Shown: positions 11,581 to 21,289 of the stretch, piece after piece | How positions within the stretch are numbered: position 1 is the first letter of the stretch | How the letters are laid out: every line of letters starts with the position of its first letter | NCBI RefSeq assembly: GCF_032854445.1 | Contig: NC_088295.1 | Coordinates: 73,004,028 to 73,068,027 of the forward strand | Length of the DNA: 64,000 nt | Direction: 5' to 3' | DNA from: Liolophura sinensis | Taxonomy: Eukaryota; Mollusca; Polyplacophora; Chitonida; Chitonidae | Made by a program: the position numbers and the translations under genes | Notes under the pieces: model-generated | The model's database searches: none | Told to the model about the DNA's origin: nothing | What the model saw: only the letters and a program-made list of their open reading frames with translations

Positions 11581-12464
11581 ATGTGGTCAGCTTCCTCACA
11601 CGTGGATGGTCCTCGACGATTCCCCAGTCTTATGACTTTTTACATATTGATCCAACTGCAATATCACGTGAATCAGCCATCTTGTTCATTTTTGAACTGG
11701 AAGCCTCTTGATTCCCACCAATCTGATGACATGTCATTCATGGTAAAGTTTCCCATTATTGTAACTTCCTAAAGGTTGATCGTTTACCCCGGTGAAACTT
11801 CATGAATGAAGACTTGTTCTGGTGACGTTGAATAACAACTGCTACATTCTCTTTTTTTTCTAAAACTAAATAAAATGTAGTTTCAATGGATTTGTCAGAG
11901 GCATATTGTCAGCGATGAACAACATTCAAGGCCATATTGACCAGATTGCAGCTCGTGCAGCTACGAATATGGAGTTGAATGTTGTGTTGGAATCTTGTGC
12001 CAACCTTAGTTTTTACCTGGCATAATAAAGTTACCACAATATTCGAACAGAACATTCCACTGGGCAATGAATATACATTGCCCATGTGTGCCACACATAT
12101 TACAAGGTCCAGTGAACGACATTGAATGCCGGGTCAGTTATATACTCTCTTTATACACATTCTCACCATCTACCTGCTGTCAAATATACTTTCTAAAATG
12201 GATAGTGTTTGAAAGATAACACTAAATCACCTTCTGCAAGTGGAAGACGCTCTGGAATGGAGGTTAATCTAGAGATAATTAAACATCTAACGAGATTATT
12301 TCATTTCCACTGATTAAACATACATTCTACAGAAGCACCAGTCTAATTACCGATGACTTTTTGTATTAGTTTTGCGCGGAATATATCTCCAAAGCATATT
12401 AAATCCTTCTGGTTATTCGTCTGCTATTCCACCACTGTATAACTGCCGAAAAATAATGAACTAC
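11581..12464. other. No recognisable feature
   Basis: Several frames of 60-77 codons occur, none with a recognisable domain or good splice context. No repeat family was identified. Confidence 0.45.
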
Positions 12465-12572
12465 ACACCCACACGCACACGAACACGCGCACGCACGCAC
12501 GCGCACGCACGCACGCATGCACGCACACACGCGCGCACGCACACACGCGCGCACACGCACGCGCATGCAGCC
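12465..12572. repeat. (CA)n/(CG)n alternating purine-pyrimidine tract
   Basis: About 100 bases of ACACAC, GCGCAC and CACGCACGC units, strictly alternating over long runs. It is a simple repeat; the Thr/Ala/His/Arg-rich ORFs over it are artefacts of the repeat. Confidence 0.95.
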
Positions 12573-12612
12573 GCACGTCATTGCGTTAACTGGGACTTAC
12601 AATAGCAATATA

Positions 12613-12883
12613 CATAATTTATTTATTCTTTTGATTGGAGTTTTACGCCCTACTCAAGAATATTTCAAATGTACGATGGTGGCCAGCATTATGTTGGGAG
12701 GAAAACCGCACAGCCCGGGGGAAACACACAACCATCTACAGGTTCCAATTAGACCTTCCCACGTACGGCCGGAGAGGAAGCCAGCATGAGCTGGACTTGA
12801 ACTCACAGCGACCGCATTGCTGAGAGGCTTCTGGGTCATTATGCTGTTCTAGCGCGCTAATCAACTGAGCCACGGAAACCCCC
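12613..12883 (-). mobile_element. SINE family A, full length with target-site duplication
   Basis: From right to left on the minus strand: a tRNA-like head with A box TGGCTCAGTTG (12862-12872) and B box AGTTCAAGTCC (12793-12803), a conserved core, the GAGTA.GGCGTAAAAC string, and an AATAAAT tail. The direct repeat ACATAATTTA occurs at 12612-12621 and 12884-12893 and is a good 10-base target-site duplication. The tail overlaps the left repeat slightly. The duplicated copy of this region near 4266 has the site without the element. Confidence 0.92.
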
Positions 12884-12889
12884 ACATAA

Positions 12890-13430
12890 TTTAACATAAT
12901 AACTAAAGTTTCAACACACCAACGAGTGTCTCAAGTTGTATGGTGTGCAGCTATCAACAGTATGTTTTCGGCAGTCTGGTAACAGTCAATTAATACATAC
13001 AAAACATGATTCATTAGATCTACAAGTTCAAAAATGCAGAAAACAATTAAGAGCTTCGATGTCCAGCTGGGAGTTTACCTGACATTGTCCTCTGCAGAAC
13101 CAGTTAATATATAAAAAAAACTTTTAGCGTCTTCAATCAATCAATCTTTTCTCATTTTACTCAGATTTGTGATAATGACCGATTTGCTAGTGAACTTGGA
13201 GAGTTTGACGTTATGGATCTTCTAATCAACGGTTGACGGAAGAAATGCTGATGAGTGGCATGCTATATTATAAAGTTCGTGACGTGCATTGATTTGACCG
13301 CTGATTAACAGGTAAGTGACGGCCACAAAATAAGCCTCTTTAATAGGTTTACTAAATTACTAATGAAGCGGTGAAGAAACTGCCAGAACGTTCACACTGT
13401 GAGTTTTTTTTTGTCCAATTGCAGAATGAT
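12890..13430 (+). repeat. Duplicated block F, copy 2
   Basis: Counterpart of 4280-4815, directly followed by block D as in the other copy. A poly-A run and small indels separate the two. No gene is seen. Confidence 0.7.
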
Positions 13431-13990
13431 CTAGAAAACCGTACATTATTTGAAATGGTTGCTATCAAATTTGTCTGAACCTTTTCAGTGCGTCGGCATG
13501 TAATTCCAGGGCAGTCTAACATTCCACACGGGAAGAGACAGACCGCTGAATTAGTTAAATACCTCTCTTTTTTTCTGAACAAATCGATAAGTGTTGAGTG
13601 TAGATCCCGATTAAGGAACTATCTAAACTTCAGCACTTCTCAGAGTGTATGGCTCCAACCTGGAGATGTCAAGCAACCCTCTGATGTAAGAGAGGCAGTT
13701 TGCACGGATTTAACTTTCCACTGAGACAGCCTTCTTTCAGATTACATCAATCTGCTTCAGTCACAGCACCTCATGAGCAAACAGCTAATCAATAGAATGT
13801 TAAAGCCAGTAGTTTTTAGTGCGGATATCGAAGTCACGCTTGTGGTCTAGCTGTCCATCCCCGGGAAGACATCCATTGTGTTCAAGACACAAGAGTAATT
13901 CGGCCCAGATGGCTTTAACCGCTAATCCGGTAATACGCGAGAAATAACGAAATCCCACCGGATATTTGGACATGGCTGGATTGAAATCCA
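13431..13990 (+). repeat. Duplicated block D, copy 3
   Basis: Landmarks include AAATCGATAAGTGTTG, GATTAAGGAACTAT, a GTATGGCTCCAACCTGGAGA string, CTTCAGTCACA, CACCTCATGAGCA and CCCCGGGAAGACAT. The open frame present in copy 2 is closed here by TAG near 13849, so any coding role was lost or never existed. Confidence 0.7.
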
Positions 13991-14045
13991 TCGCGAAATG
14001 TGTAGATGCAACGACAGATTTGTAGTCAGTTATTCTGCAAACAAT
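13890..14045 (+). repeat. Dispersed segment G, copy 1
   Basis: GGACATGGCTGGATTGAAAT, CCATCGCGAAATGTGTAGA and CAGTTATTCTGCAAACAAT have counterparts at about 16640-16770 (first part only), 24600-24810 and 26660-26840. All share GGACATG / GATATGGACAG, AAATCCA, a TCTGCAA/TCTGTAA string and ACATTTCGG-like wording. Confidence 0.6.
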
Positions 14046-14205
14046 TGCGCATTGCGGTCTACAGGGAAGTTGGTTGAACTCGGAAAAAGTTAACCAACAA
14101 AGTGTTCATAGAAAGCGTGAAAAATCCAAAAGAAGAGAGAAAGGAGCTTTGTTGAAAAGAACAAATACTTCTTAATACGTCAATAATGGTCGTGAGGCTT
14201 TTTGC

Positions 14206-14316
14206 GCTGTTTGCTCCCACCATAATGCTGGTCGATGTCGTGTGAGTGAAACATCAAATAAATAAATAAATAAATAAACAAACAAACAAACAAATAAATA
14301 AATAAATAAATAAATG
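14206..14316 (+). mobile_element. SINE family A, 3' fragment with expanded tail
   Basis: CTCCCACCATAATGCTGG is followed by a shortened 3' end (CATCAAATAAATA) and then 13-14 tandem 4-base units of AAAT/AAAC type. The tail has expanded as a microsatellite. Confidence 0.8.
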
Positions 14317-14399
14317 ATAAGTCCTTAAATAGGTTTAACACATGCATTGCTGGTGGTCCATGTCACTTTTAAGATAAGAAAGGCTTTTGTGAATAGTCT

Positions 14400-15220
14400 T
14401 GAGACTGGTACATGTCTACAGAGGTAGTTTTGTTTGCACCCTTCCTTCTCTTTCGTTCAAATTCAATATTCTTATGCTGTAGACGACAATACAATCTTTG
14501 CGTGACGAATATCACGATGTAAATAACATCGATACGGTAATGGTAACTCAGACGGTATCAGAGCGTCGAGGAAAGCTCTTTGTACGTAACACACCAAACC
14601 TTATAACTCTTTGGAACAGAATAATTGTCAACAATTTTCCCAGACTCATGTATTGTTTTCTGTTCAAGGAAAAATGAAATGTAAAAGAAGGTGTTGTTAC
14701 AGACATGAAGTGGCTTACCGACTAGCCTTTTTTTCTGGGATATAGTTAAGGTACCCTAATTCTTCTGATTTTTAGGACAGATAACAGTTTACTGAAAGCA
14801 TAGAATTACATTTTTGTCCAGTTTGTTTGGAAACGTAAAGATATGAATATGTTGTTCATGAGATGGACAAACCATATGAAAAAAGAAATAAACCTAGCTA
14901 AAAACACAAGTCGTCCCCAAAATTAGAAGAAGTGGTGTAGTACTGTTATAATTGTCCCTTGAGTGTAATCGCGGTGAGGGCAATGCAATTCCATTGACAC
15001 AGCGTAGGGGCCAAACTGTAATTCTCTTATAAAGCTGTGTTTGTTACCATTTGCGCCATTGATATACTCACCCGTGTTTTTGAACATCCAATTCCAAGCA
15101 GAGCCTTTACAATTGCAGTTTTTGGGATAAAACATGAGGTTTGTGATAACCTTCTGTCATTTTGTCAGGGTAATCTGGTTTTTACCAGAGTTTTTTTATG
15201 AGAGTAGAAAAATAAATAGT
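14400..15220 (+). repeat. Duplicated block H, copy 1
   Basis: Counterparts lie at about 17870-18200 and 22400-22990. Shared landmarks in order are AAAGCTCTTTGT-like, ATTGTTTTCTGTTCAAGGAAAAATGA, a GGGATATAGTTAAGG / GGGATATAACTTAGG string, CCTTTGAGTG / CCCTTGAGTG, GTGGTGAGGACAATG / CGGTGAGGGCAATG, CTGTGTTTGTTACCATTTGC and CCATTTTGTCA. No conserved reading frame runs through all three. I broke one landmark here, so read it as TTTTCTGTTCAAGG plus AAAAATGA. Confidence 0.7.
14923..15135 (-). other. 70-codon minus-strand frame inside block H
   Basis: Open from an ATG, with residues such as NCNCKGSAWNW and FGPYAVSMELHCPH. The second half has a slight look of the GP-[I/Y]-[A/V]-V segment of papain-family peptidases, but no catalytic residue or flanking motif follows. 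The same strand of the block H copy at about 22700-22880 preserves the ELHCPH part but is broken by stops. I treat it as an old remnant or chance. Confidence 0.12.
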
Positions 15221-15779
15221 TCCCATGACTAATGCGCTGAAAACAATAGGGTCATGAGCTTTACAAGGTGGATATGTTTCATGTTGGCTTCCCTCAAAGA
15301 CTTTTTAGTAGCTCTGCCGTGTGGCTTTCGTATAGGCCTTTTCACCTCATTGAACAATCACCTTGGTATAACCACGTTGGTATACCTGTCGTTGATTTGT
15401 CATCTCTCAGGCCTGTATATGGATATGGTCATGTACAATGCTGTCGTTACGAGAACCACTAAGATGTGCAGATGACAACAGCCACTATGTGATAAGTTGC
15501 TGCGTAATTCTACAAAAATGCGCTAAAGAGCAACATTTCAGGTTTTTGTCTCATTCTTTTTTCTGAGGAGTTGCAAAGACACGGGTAATTACGTGGAAGA
15601 TTGTACAAGACAAAGTGTAGAAAGAATGTATCCATGTTACCAGTAATGCTCAGTTAACTACATTTTGTATTTCTTCATGGAAGTTACAGATAACTATCGG
15701 TCAAACTGATAGAATGCTATTAAAAGACATTTTCGTTAAAAAGTGTAATTGACGAATGAACGCATCATGAACGGGACAG
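15221..15779. other. No recognisable feature
   Basis: Two overlapping frames of 64-73 codons at 15254-15475 are hydrophobic but unrecognised. No repeat match was noticed. Confidence 0.4.
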
Positions 15780-16620
15780 GACCTGATCATTAGACTTTAT
15801 AATTCGTTCAAAACCTTTTTCACGCCGTGTAGTGATTTCTTATCTCAGTTTTCTTTCTTCAGTCATGAAATACTGCTTGTTTTGACTTTACATTTAGACG
15901 CAGAAATCGTTTCTGGTTTAATTAAGCGGACGAGACGCTTGTTTGACCACCGGAACTCTCGAACTCTAGCGTCTTCTCGAAGATTCTCCAGGCATTGCAT
16001 TTTTTTTATACAGGATTTAAAGAGCGGGATCTAAGTATTTACTCATCCAAAAGGGTCTTCTTGTTAAGATAGCCATTGGGTAATCTATCTATGCGTCGAA
16101 ACGGTAATGGTAATCTATCCATATGTCAAAACAAAGATGACCGTTTCAGGTCAATAATCGCAAGACCGATTCCCAAAACGACATTTAACACAAACTACCA
16201 AAGAGCTAATAGAGTATATATAGTACAAAAAGTGGACAGAATCATGCAAAAAGAGGCAGAAACTTTGCAAACTATATACAAATGTCTTTCAGGAAATTCA
16301 TTTTGCAATTGCACCCTTTATACTCCAGTTGGCCAATTTTATTTATTGTATTTCCGCTGCAGTTATTACACTTGGCGCCGGTTTTAGACGATTTTCGACC
16401 GCCCAATGTAAACTTGCTTCCTGGATATACGAGGAGATACGTCTCAGACTTTGTGTGATAATCACTGGTCTTATCTGTACTAGATATCTTTCCATACACG
16501 CTGCTATATCACCTACAATTTCTCATAACAGTGTGTACATTTCAATGTTTTCCCAGCCTTCCAGTTTTTCTATATTCACATCGGTAAGGAAATTGGTTAT
16601 ATAAGTCCCAGTATTATCGC
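15780..16620 (+). repeat. Duplicated block I, copy 1
   Basis: Counterpart of about 20200-20932. Shared landmarks in order are CAGAAATC.TTTCTGG, AAGCGGACGAGACG / AAGCAGACAAGACG, TTGACCACC, AGAGCGG.ATCTAAGTATTTA, AAAAGGG, CAATTGCACCC.TTATAC, GATTACACTTG / TTATTACACTTGG, and TTTCTTTCCATACA / ATCTTTCCATACA. A family E insertion at about 16090-16260 is present here and absent from the other copy. Confidence 0.7.
16076..16265 (+). repeat. Interspersed family E
   Basis: GGTCAATAATCGCAAGACCG, AAAACGACATTTAACACAAA and an AGAGTATATATAG string match copies at 21290-21440, 37740-37900 and 63000-63200, and reversed at 23240-23420 and 54190-54370. The family has no recognised name. Confidence 0.7.
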
Positions 16621-16639
16621 AAGTGGAAGTTGGGCCGTG

Positions 16640-16770
16640 TTACGTATTGTTGGACTGAAATTTACAAACTGGAGTAACTGGAAATCCAACATGGAACGAA
16701 GGCCGTCTAACGAGATCTCGCCGGACATGAACAGAGGTCAAGGTTTAAGCCCTGTGGAAAGGAGTGATAC
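16640..16770 (+). repeat. Dispersed segment G, copy 2 (partial)
   Basis: GTCTAACGAGATCTCGCCGG followed by ACATGAACAGAGG matches GTCTAATGAGATCTCGCGGG followed by ATATGGACAG at 26702-26735. It diverges afterwards. Confidence 0.5.
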
Positions 16771-16974
16771 AGTCGTATATAGAAACATATTCTGCAAAAA
16801 AAACACACAAGAATGCAATTCATACCAATAGTGGCGGTGTTAAATTCAGGCCCCACGCTTGTCTTGTAAATGTACATCTACTATATTGTACGTTTTACAT
16901 GTTTCTCTATCTGCACAAGTAGTTGGTCTGTCAACAGCGGTCCATTGGCCTCTGCCTTGTCAATAGATCAGTGA

Positions 16975-17240
16975 TGCGGAATAAATTGCAATCAACATCA
17001 CTGCAATTTTTTTTACCTAATTTTTCTTAAGCCATTGTGCCAGAGGGTGTGTAATTTGCTACTATTTATGCATTTACACATACAGTTAAAATAAAACCAT
17101 GACTGAGCTAAATTGATAAGATGGTACATTCTACGAGTGACCATTTGTCAGCTATCACACTGTCGTCACTGCTTTGGATTTATGTCTATGCTTTACGTCT
17201 TAAATTATACAGTAAACAAGAACTCTTCTTTACATATAAT
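16975..17240 (-). repeat. Interspersed family C
   Basis: On the minus strand: TAAATCCAAAGCAGTGACGA, a GTGTGATAGCTGACAAATGG string, AATTTAGCTCAGTCATGG, GTTTTATTTTAACTG, then AAAAAATTGCAGTGATGTTG and ATTGCAATTTATT. These match the better preserved copies at 48840-49090 and 49640-49980. Confidence 0.75.
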
Positions 17241-17559
17241 ATCATAATAATATTGATGACAAGACAACCTTTGTGCGATACATAAGATAAACCGAATGTA
17301 TATTATACAAATTTTATTCCTTGCAGTCGAAGGTTTTGCTATACTCAACGTTTTTGGCGAAAATTTAATAAAAAAGCCCTGTAATTGGCATAGCGGTCAC
17401 ATGGGTCAGACTCTAAGCAATGCAGATGCAGCTAGGGAGACTGATAAATAGACAGAAATAGAGAACACGTGTCAATTTTCTCACGTCGTTCTGGCTGGTT
17501 GAATGCTGATTTCCTAACGGCAATTTAAGATGCATACATCTTGGTGTAACCGTTCACAA
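17241..17559. other. No recognisable feature
   Basis: AT-rich, without ORFs or repeat matches I can support. Confidence 0.4.
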
Positions 17560-18300
17560 GCGTTAATCCACTGCCAGCAGAAAGCCAAATATATAGCAAT
17601 CTAGTTAAGAAGCGGTGCCTATTTGCTATCGACCTGACCTATAAAACACATGAGCTAATCTCCCAAATGTCGTACATAACCCCCACCTAATTCACTGTGA
17701 GCCGAGATTATACAAAAGCTTGACTGGTCCTCTTGTGTCTTTTTTTCATTTTAACACTGTTTATTTGACAGGGTGAAGGATTCGATGGAGTATCGCTTCT
17801 ACTTTGAGTATAATTTATTCCGTTCCAGTTTTTCTTGGCCAGGATCGGTGTGGTAAAATGTGTAAAGGCATCAAAATCTCTAGAGAAGCCCTTTCGTGCG
17901 TAAAATACCTAGAAACTGCCTAACTGACCAACGATTTTCCAAACCCTTGTATTGTTTTTCGATCGGAGAAAAATTATTCAAAACAGAAGGTGGAAGTGGT
18001 AAGAGCTAGACCTGTGGATGTTTACGGACTAGGTAGGAACAATGGGTTTCTCGGAAATAACTGGGCTAATACTTTTACAAGTTACCTCTGGGTGGATTTA
18101 TAGTGAGGACACACCCCTCCACCTCCGAGGGACGAAAACGTCAATTCCGTTTGTCAACATTTGAGTCATTCAGTGACTCTTTCCCAGGGGGGCGTTTATA
18201 ATTTTAGTCCGTAGCTTGGATGCAACATTAGAATTGCAGAAAGTCTTTTGGTATTGTTGCAAACGTAACTTTCAACTTTATAATTCCGCTAGGTATTATA
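17560..18300 (+). repeat. Duplicated block H, copy 2, with its upstream flank
   Basis: The upstream part (17560-17760) matches 22175-22380: AATCCACTGCC / AGTCCACTGCC, ATAAAACACATGAGCTAATC / AATCTTCC, GCACATAACC / GTACATAACC, and CTTGACTGGTC(C/T)TCT.GTG. The downstream part matches the other H copies through GTGAGGACA, GTTTGT.A.CATTTG and a CAGTGACTCTTTCCC-like stretch. A shorter match of GTATTGTTGCAAACGTAAC continues at 23625. Confidence 0.65.
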
Positions 18301-18602
18301 CAATTCAAGTTAATGATAAACAACCATAGTGGTTTCATGAAGGATTCACTTTTGATTTCGGCAGAGTTTCCACATTGTGCACATTAGCATACCTTAACAA
18401 TTATGGATTGTTATTCACCATAACGCTTATTTTATCCATTTTTTTAAAAATGTCTTTACTTACACAAAATTTTGTTTCAAAAGAAAAAAGGAAATCACTT
18501 CTTATCAAATGAAAAAAAAAATGAAAATATATTTATTTACCAGAGTTCACGACATACAGTGGTTACTGTATCGTTTACATGTTAAGACGAGAAAAGGACT
18601 AG
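18301..18602. other. No recognisable feature
   Basis: AT-rich with A and T runs. No feature is supported. Confidence 0.4.
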
Positions 18603-19064
18603 ATGCAAACTAGCAGTACATTGTATGAACAGAATAACAAACTATTCAAACATGATCCTCAAAAGAGACAGTGTGTAAGATACAGGTGCGCCATTTTCAC
18701 TTTTTGCACTGTCATAACGTTGAAGAGAGAAACAATGTTAATGTGTTTTCCGTGGTACACAAGCATAGTACATAGTGGATTATACCTTCATGCCTGTATT
18801 TACCCTGTGTTGTGCTCTGCGGGTGTGACGTCATTCAAAGGCTTGACTGTTCCAGTTCTGTGTAACCTGTGTACTGTGTTCGCGTTCGCTATCCTAGCGA
18901 AGTACCTGACTAGGACAATTTGTGACTTGTGTGAATTGTGTGTTTATCCCATGGTCTTTACGTTGGAGCTCCTGGAACACGTTCCTTGGGATGCAAAGGT
19001 GAACTGGAAACTTTTAAAGACCGGTAATACTGATGTGTATGTTTTTTTATGTTGTTGTTGTTGA
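18603..19064 (+). CDS. Hypothetical 153-codon ORF, Cys-rich and hydrophobic
   Basis: This is the longest ATG-initiated frame outside the receptor. It has many Cys residues, two or three hydrophobic stretches (about residues 28-40, 52-75 and 88-100), and ends in a Cys run encoded by a TTG-type microsatellite. I recognise no family, and there is no signal of a second exon or of conservation within the window. It may be chance. Confidence 0.2.
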   Translation: MQTSSTLYEQNNKLFKHDPQKRQCVRYRCAIFTFCTVITLKRETMLMCFPWYTSIVHSGLYLHACIYPVLCSAGVTSFKGLTVPVLCNLCTVFAFAILAKYLTRTICDLCELCVYPMVFTLELLEHVPWDAKVNWKLLKTGNTDVYVFLCCCC

Positions 19065-19169
19065 ACTGTCTGTAAAACTGTACGTCTCATTTTATATATA
19101 AAGCCATTGTTTACATTGCAATATTGAGTCACTGAGTCTGTTTTCTGTTGCTATTTTCAATAGCGTAAC

Positions 19170-19306
19170 ACAGCAACCCGCGGATGGTCGTGGATAACCC
19201 TCGGGCTCTGCCCAGTTTCCTCCCACCATAATGCTGGCCGCCGTCGTATAAGTGAAATATTCTTGAGTACTGCGTAAAACACCAATCAAATAAATAAATA
19301 AAAATA
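19170..19306 (+). mobile_element. SINE family A, 3' half
   Basis: GCGGATGGTCGTGG, GGCTCTGCCCAGTTTCC, TCCCACCATAATGCTGGCCG, GTCGTATAAGTGAAATATTC, TTGAGTACTGCGTAAAACAC and CAATCAAATAAATAAATAAA appear in order. The tRNA-like 5' part is missing. Confidence 0.9.
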
Positions 19307-19739
19307 AAAAGTGCTTCAAAATCTAAATCATTCACAGTCATGACTTAAATAACCCCTTAGAATTAACCCAAGATACTCATGTAGTGCTTCTAGGTCGTTA
19401 CATCTTAAAAATAGATGAGCTAAGTCTTCTAAGTCCTTTCGAGCATATATCTCACAAATCTCTATCACTTATTCCGCATTTTACCATTCTCTTTTTTGTG
19501 AAGATAACATTATGGACTAATTTAATGTCCAGGTCTATGTAATCTGAACTCCTCTGGATTGTAACCCATTCCCAACACTTGGTAATATCTATGTTCGGAA
19601 ACAATGACATCCATTACCTCAGCAACATCGTTAGTTCACTGTGCTAGTGAGGATGCCACGAAGACGTCTGCAGAAATACGGACTTAAAACTTGCCAAAAT
19701 ATGACAACGCTAATCACATCATAATGTTTATGTTTTATA
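19307..19739. other. No recognisable feature
   Basis: No ORF, repeat or RNA gene is supported. Confidence 0.4.
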
Positions 19740-19900
19740 TACGAAAATAATTGAAGACCTACAGAGAGTACATTGACATACAGAGACGTACATAAAGAGT
19801 AAAACCAGAACAGCGACGGTCTTACCTGGACGATTTGTATATGGCAGCACTCTGTGTTTTGTGCGGATAGGCCTCGTTTGCTCACTGACAGATCAGAATA
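19740..19900 (+). repeat. Interspersed family C, 5' fragment
   Basis: AGACGTACATAAAGAGTAAA followed by ACCAGAACAGCGACGG matches the start of family C (AAAGACGTACAG.ATAGAGAG, then TAAAACCAGAGCAGTGACGA). The rest of the element is absent or too diverged. Confidence 0.6.
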
Positions 19901-19922
19901 TTTGGAATAAAGTTATTGTCTT

Positions 19923-20075
19923 ACAAAGTCGTTAACTTTATGTTCCTCATATGGGCATGACCATGTACATTTAATCCTTTAATTACGGGTTTACCCACGA
20001 AGCCGTTGACTTTATGCCCCGTTGTGTATATGACCCACGAAGCCGTTGACTTTATGCCCCGTTGTGTATATGACC
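19923..20075 (+). repeat. 40-bp tandem duplication plus an older third unit
   Basis: ACCCACGAAGCCGTTGACTT begins at 19993 and again at 20033, and the two 40-base units are identical. A diverged version (AAAGTCGTTAACTTTATGTT) lies upstream at about 19925. Confidence 0.9.
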
Positions 20076-20199
20076 AGATGTAATGTCGTAATTACGGGAT
20101 TCGTCATAAAATGTAAGAGAAAAGAACCGTCACCTGAAGAGTGACTGTATAGTTATAATTATTCAAAAGACAAGGCGTAAGAGTGTCTTTACTTGCATC

Positions 20200-20932
20200 G
20201 ACATCCACTTCGGAGCACGGCCTATTTGGCTGACGAACTAAATGCCATTAAAGAACATTTTTCGTTGGACTTATTTTAGTCCTTTTTTGAACCAGTAATT
20301 CGTGCCTGCTTTAACTTAAAGTCTGAACACAGAAATCCTTTCTGGGTTAATGAAGCAGACAAGACGTTTACTTGACCACCTGAGCTCATGTTCTCGGAGA
20401 TTCCCCAAGCTTTACGTTTCTCTATTCAGCATGAAGAGCGGAATCTAAGTATTTACCCACCAAAAGGGATGTTCTAATGAAAACAGCCATTTACAGCCAT
20501 CTCTCTCCATTAGGCAGCATGGTAAGAGTGGACTAATGGATTGGAAATGCATGAAAAGCTTTGAATCATCCACACGAAAAATTCCTCCGTGAATCTGAAG
20601 AAATAAAACTTGCTTTCGGAATATTCCAAAGGACGTTTACATTCAAGTATTTGCTCAGATCTATACATCCATTTTACCTGTTTAGCGGGATTAAGGTAGT
20701 TTTTGTGATCTCTGTCTTGACATAGTATTCATTTAACTCTCTTTCCGGAAAGTCATTACCAATTGCACCCGTTATACCCCAGTCGTTTAGTGTTTATTGT
20801 AAATTCACCACAGTGATTACACTTGCCGTCGGTTTTAAACGACCCAACGAGAACTTACGTGAATACTCGTCCCAGACACTGTGTGATTATTATTGTCTAT
20901 TTTTTATATACGAGATTTCTTTCCATACATAG
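20200..20932 (+). repeat. Duplicated block I, copy 2
   Basis: Counterpart of 15780-16620, without the family E insertion. It continues to TTTCTTTCCATACATA, where a SINE B head begins; copy 1 reads straight on at the equivalent point. A third, shorter copy flanks the SINE at 23697-23970. Confidence 0.7.
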
Positions 20933-21065
20933 AGCGTCCGCTTCGGGAGCGGTAGATCCAGGGTCAATCCTGGGTCGAGTCACACCTAAGGCTTTAAAAG
21001 AGGGAGTTGCAGCTTCCTTGCTTGGCGTTCAGCATGAAGGGGAAATTTTATTCGTTCGCTTTAAG
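20926..21065 (+). mobile_element. SINE family B, tRNA-like 5' part
   Basis: TAGAGCGTCCGCTTCGGGAG, GGTCAATCCTGGGTCGAGTC, a TAAGGCTTTAAAAGAGG string, then CTTCCTTGCTTGGCGTTCAG. This is the forward orientation of the head seen reversed at 25620-25740 and 61930-62020. The 3' two thirds of the element are absent. Confidence 0.8.
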
Positions 21066-21289
21066 TAAAGTTATGATTTGATTGCTTTGCATAATGAAAC
21101 CAGAAAAAGTTTAAAAGCAGTTTTACTGGTAAAAATACTCACTATATAATCATCTCCGTTTTTCTCCGGTTCAATGTTTTATCCATTGCTCAAGGTTCCC
21201 TGTTTACATTTCTATTGTACACCTTTATCCTTTTGTATTGCCAAGTAGGCAGGTGTTAATCCTGTACTGTAGACTACTGTTAGGCATCA

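Noticed and set aside
12372-12605. Arg/Thr/His-rich ORFs on both strands
   Set aside because: They are translations of the CA/CG microsatellite, open because the repeat contains no stops.
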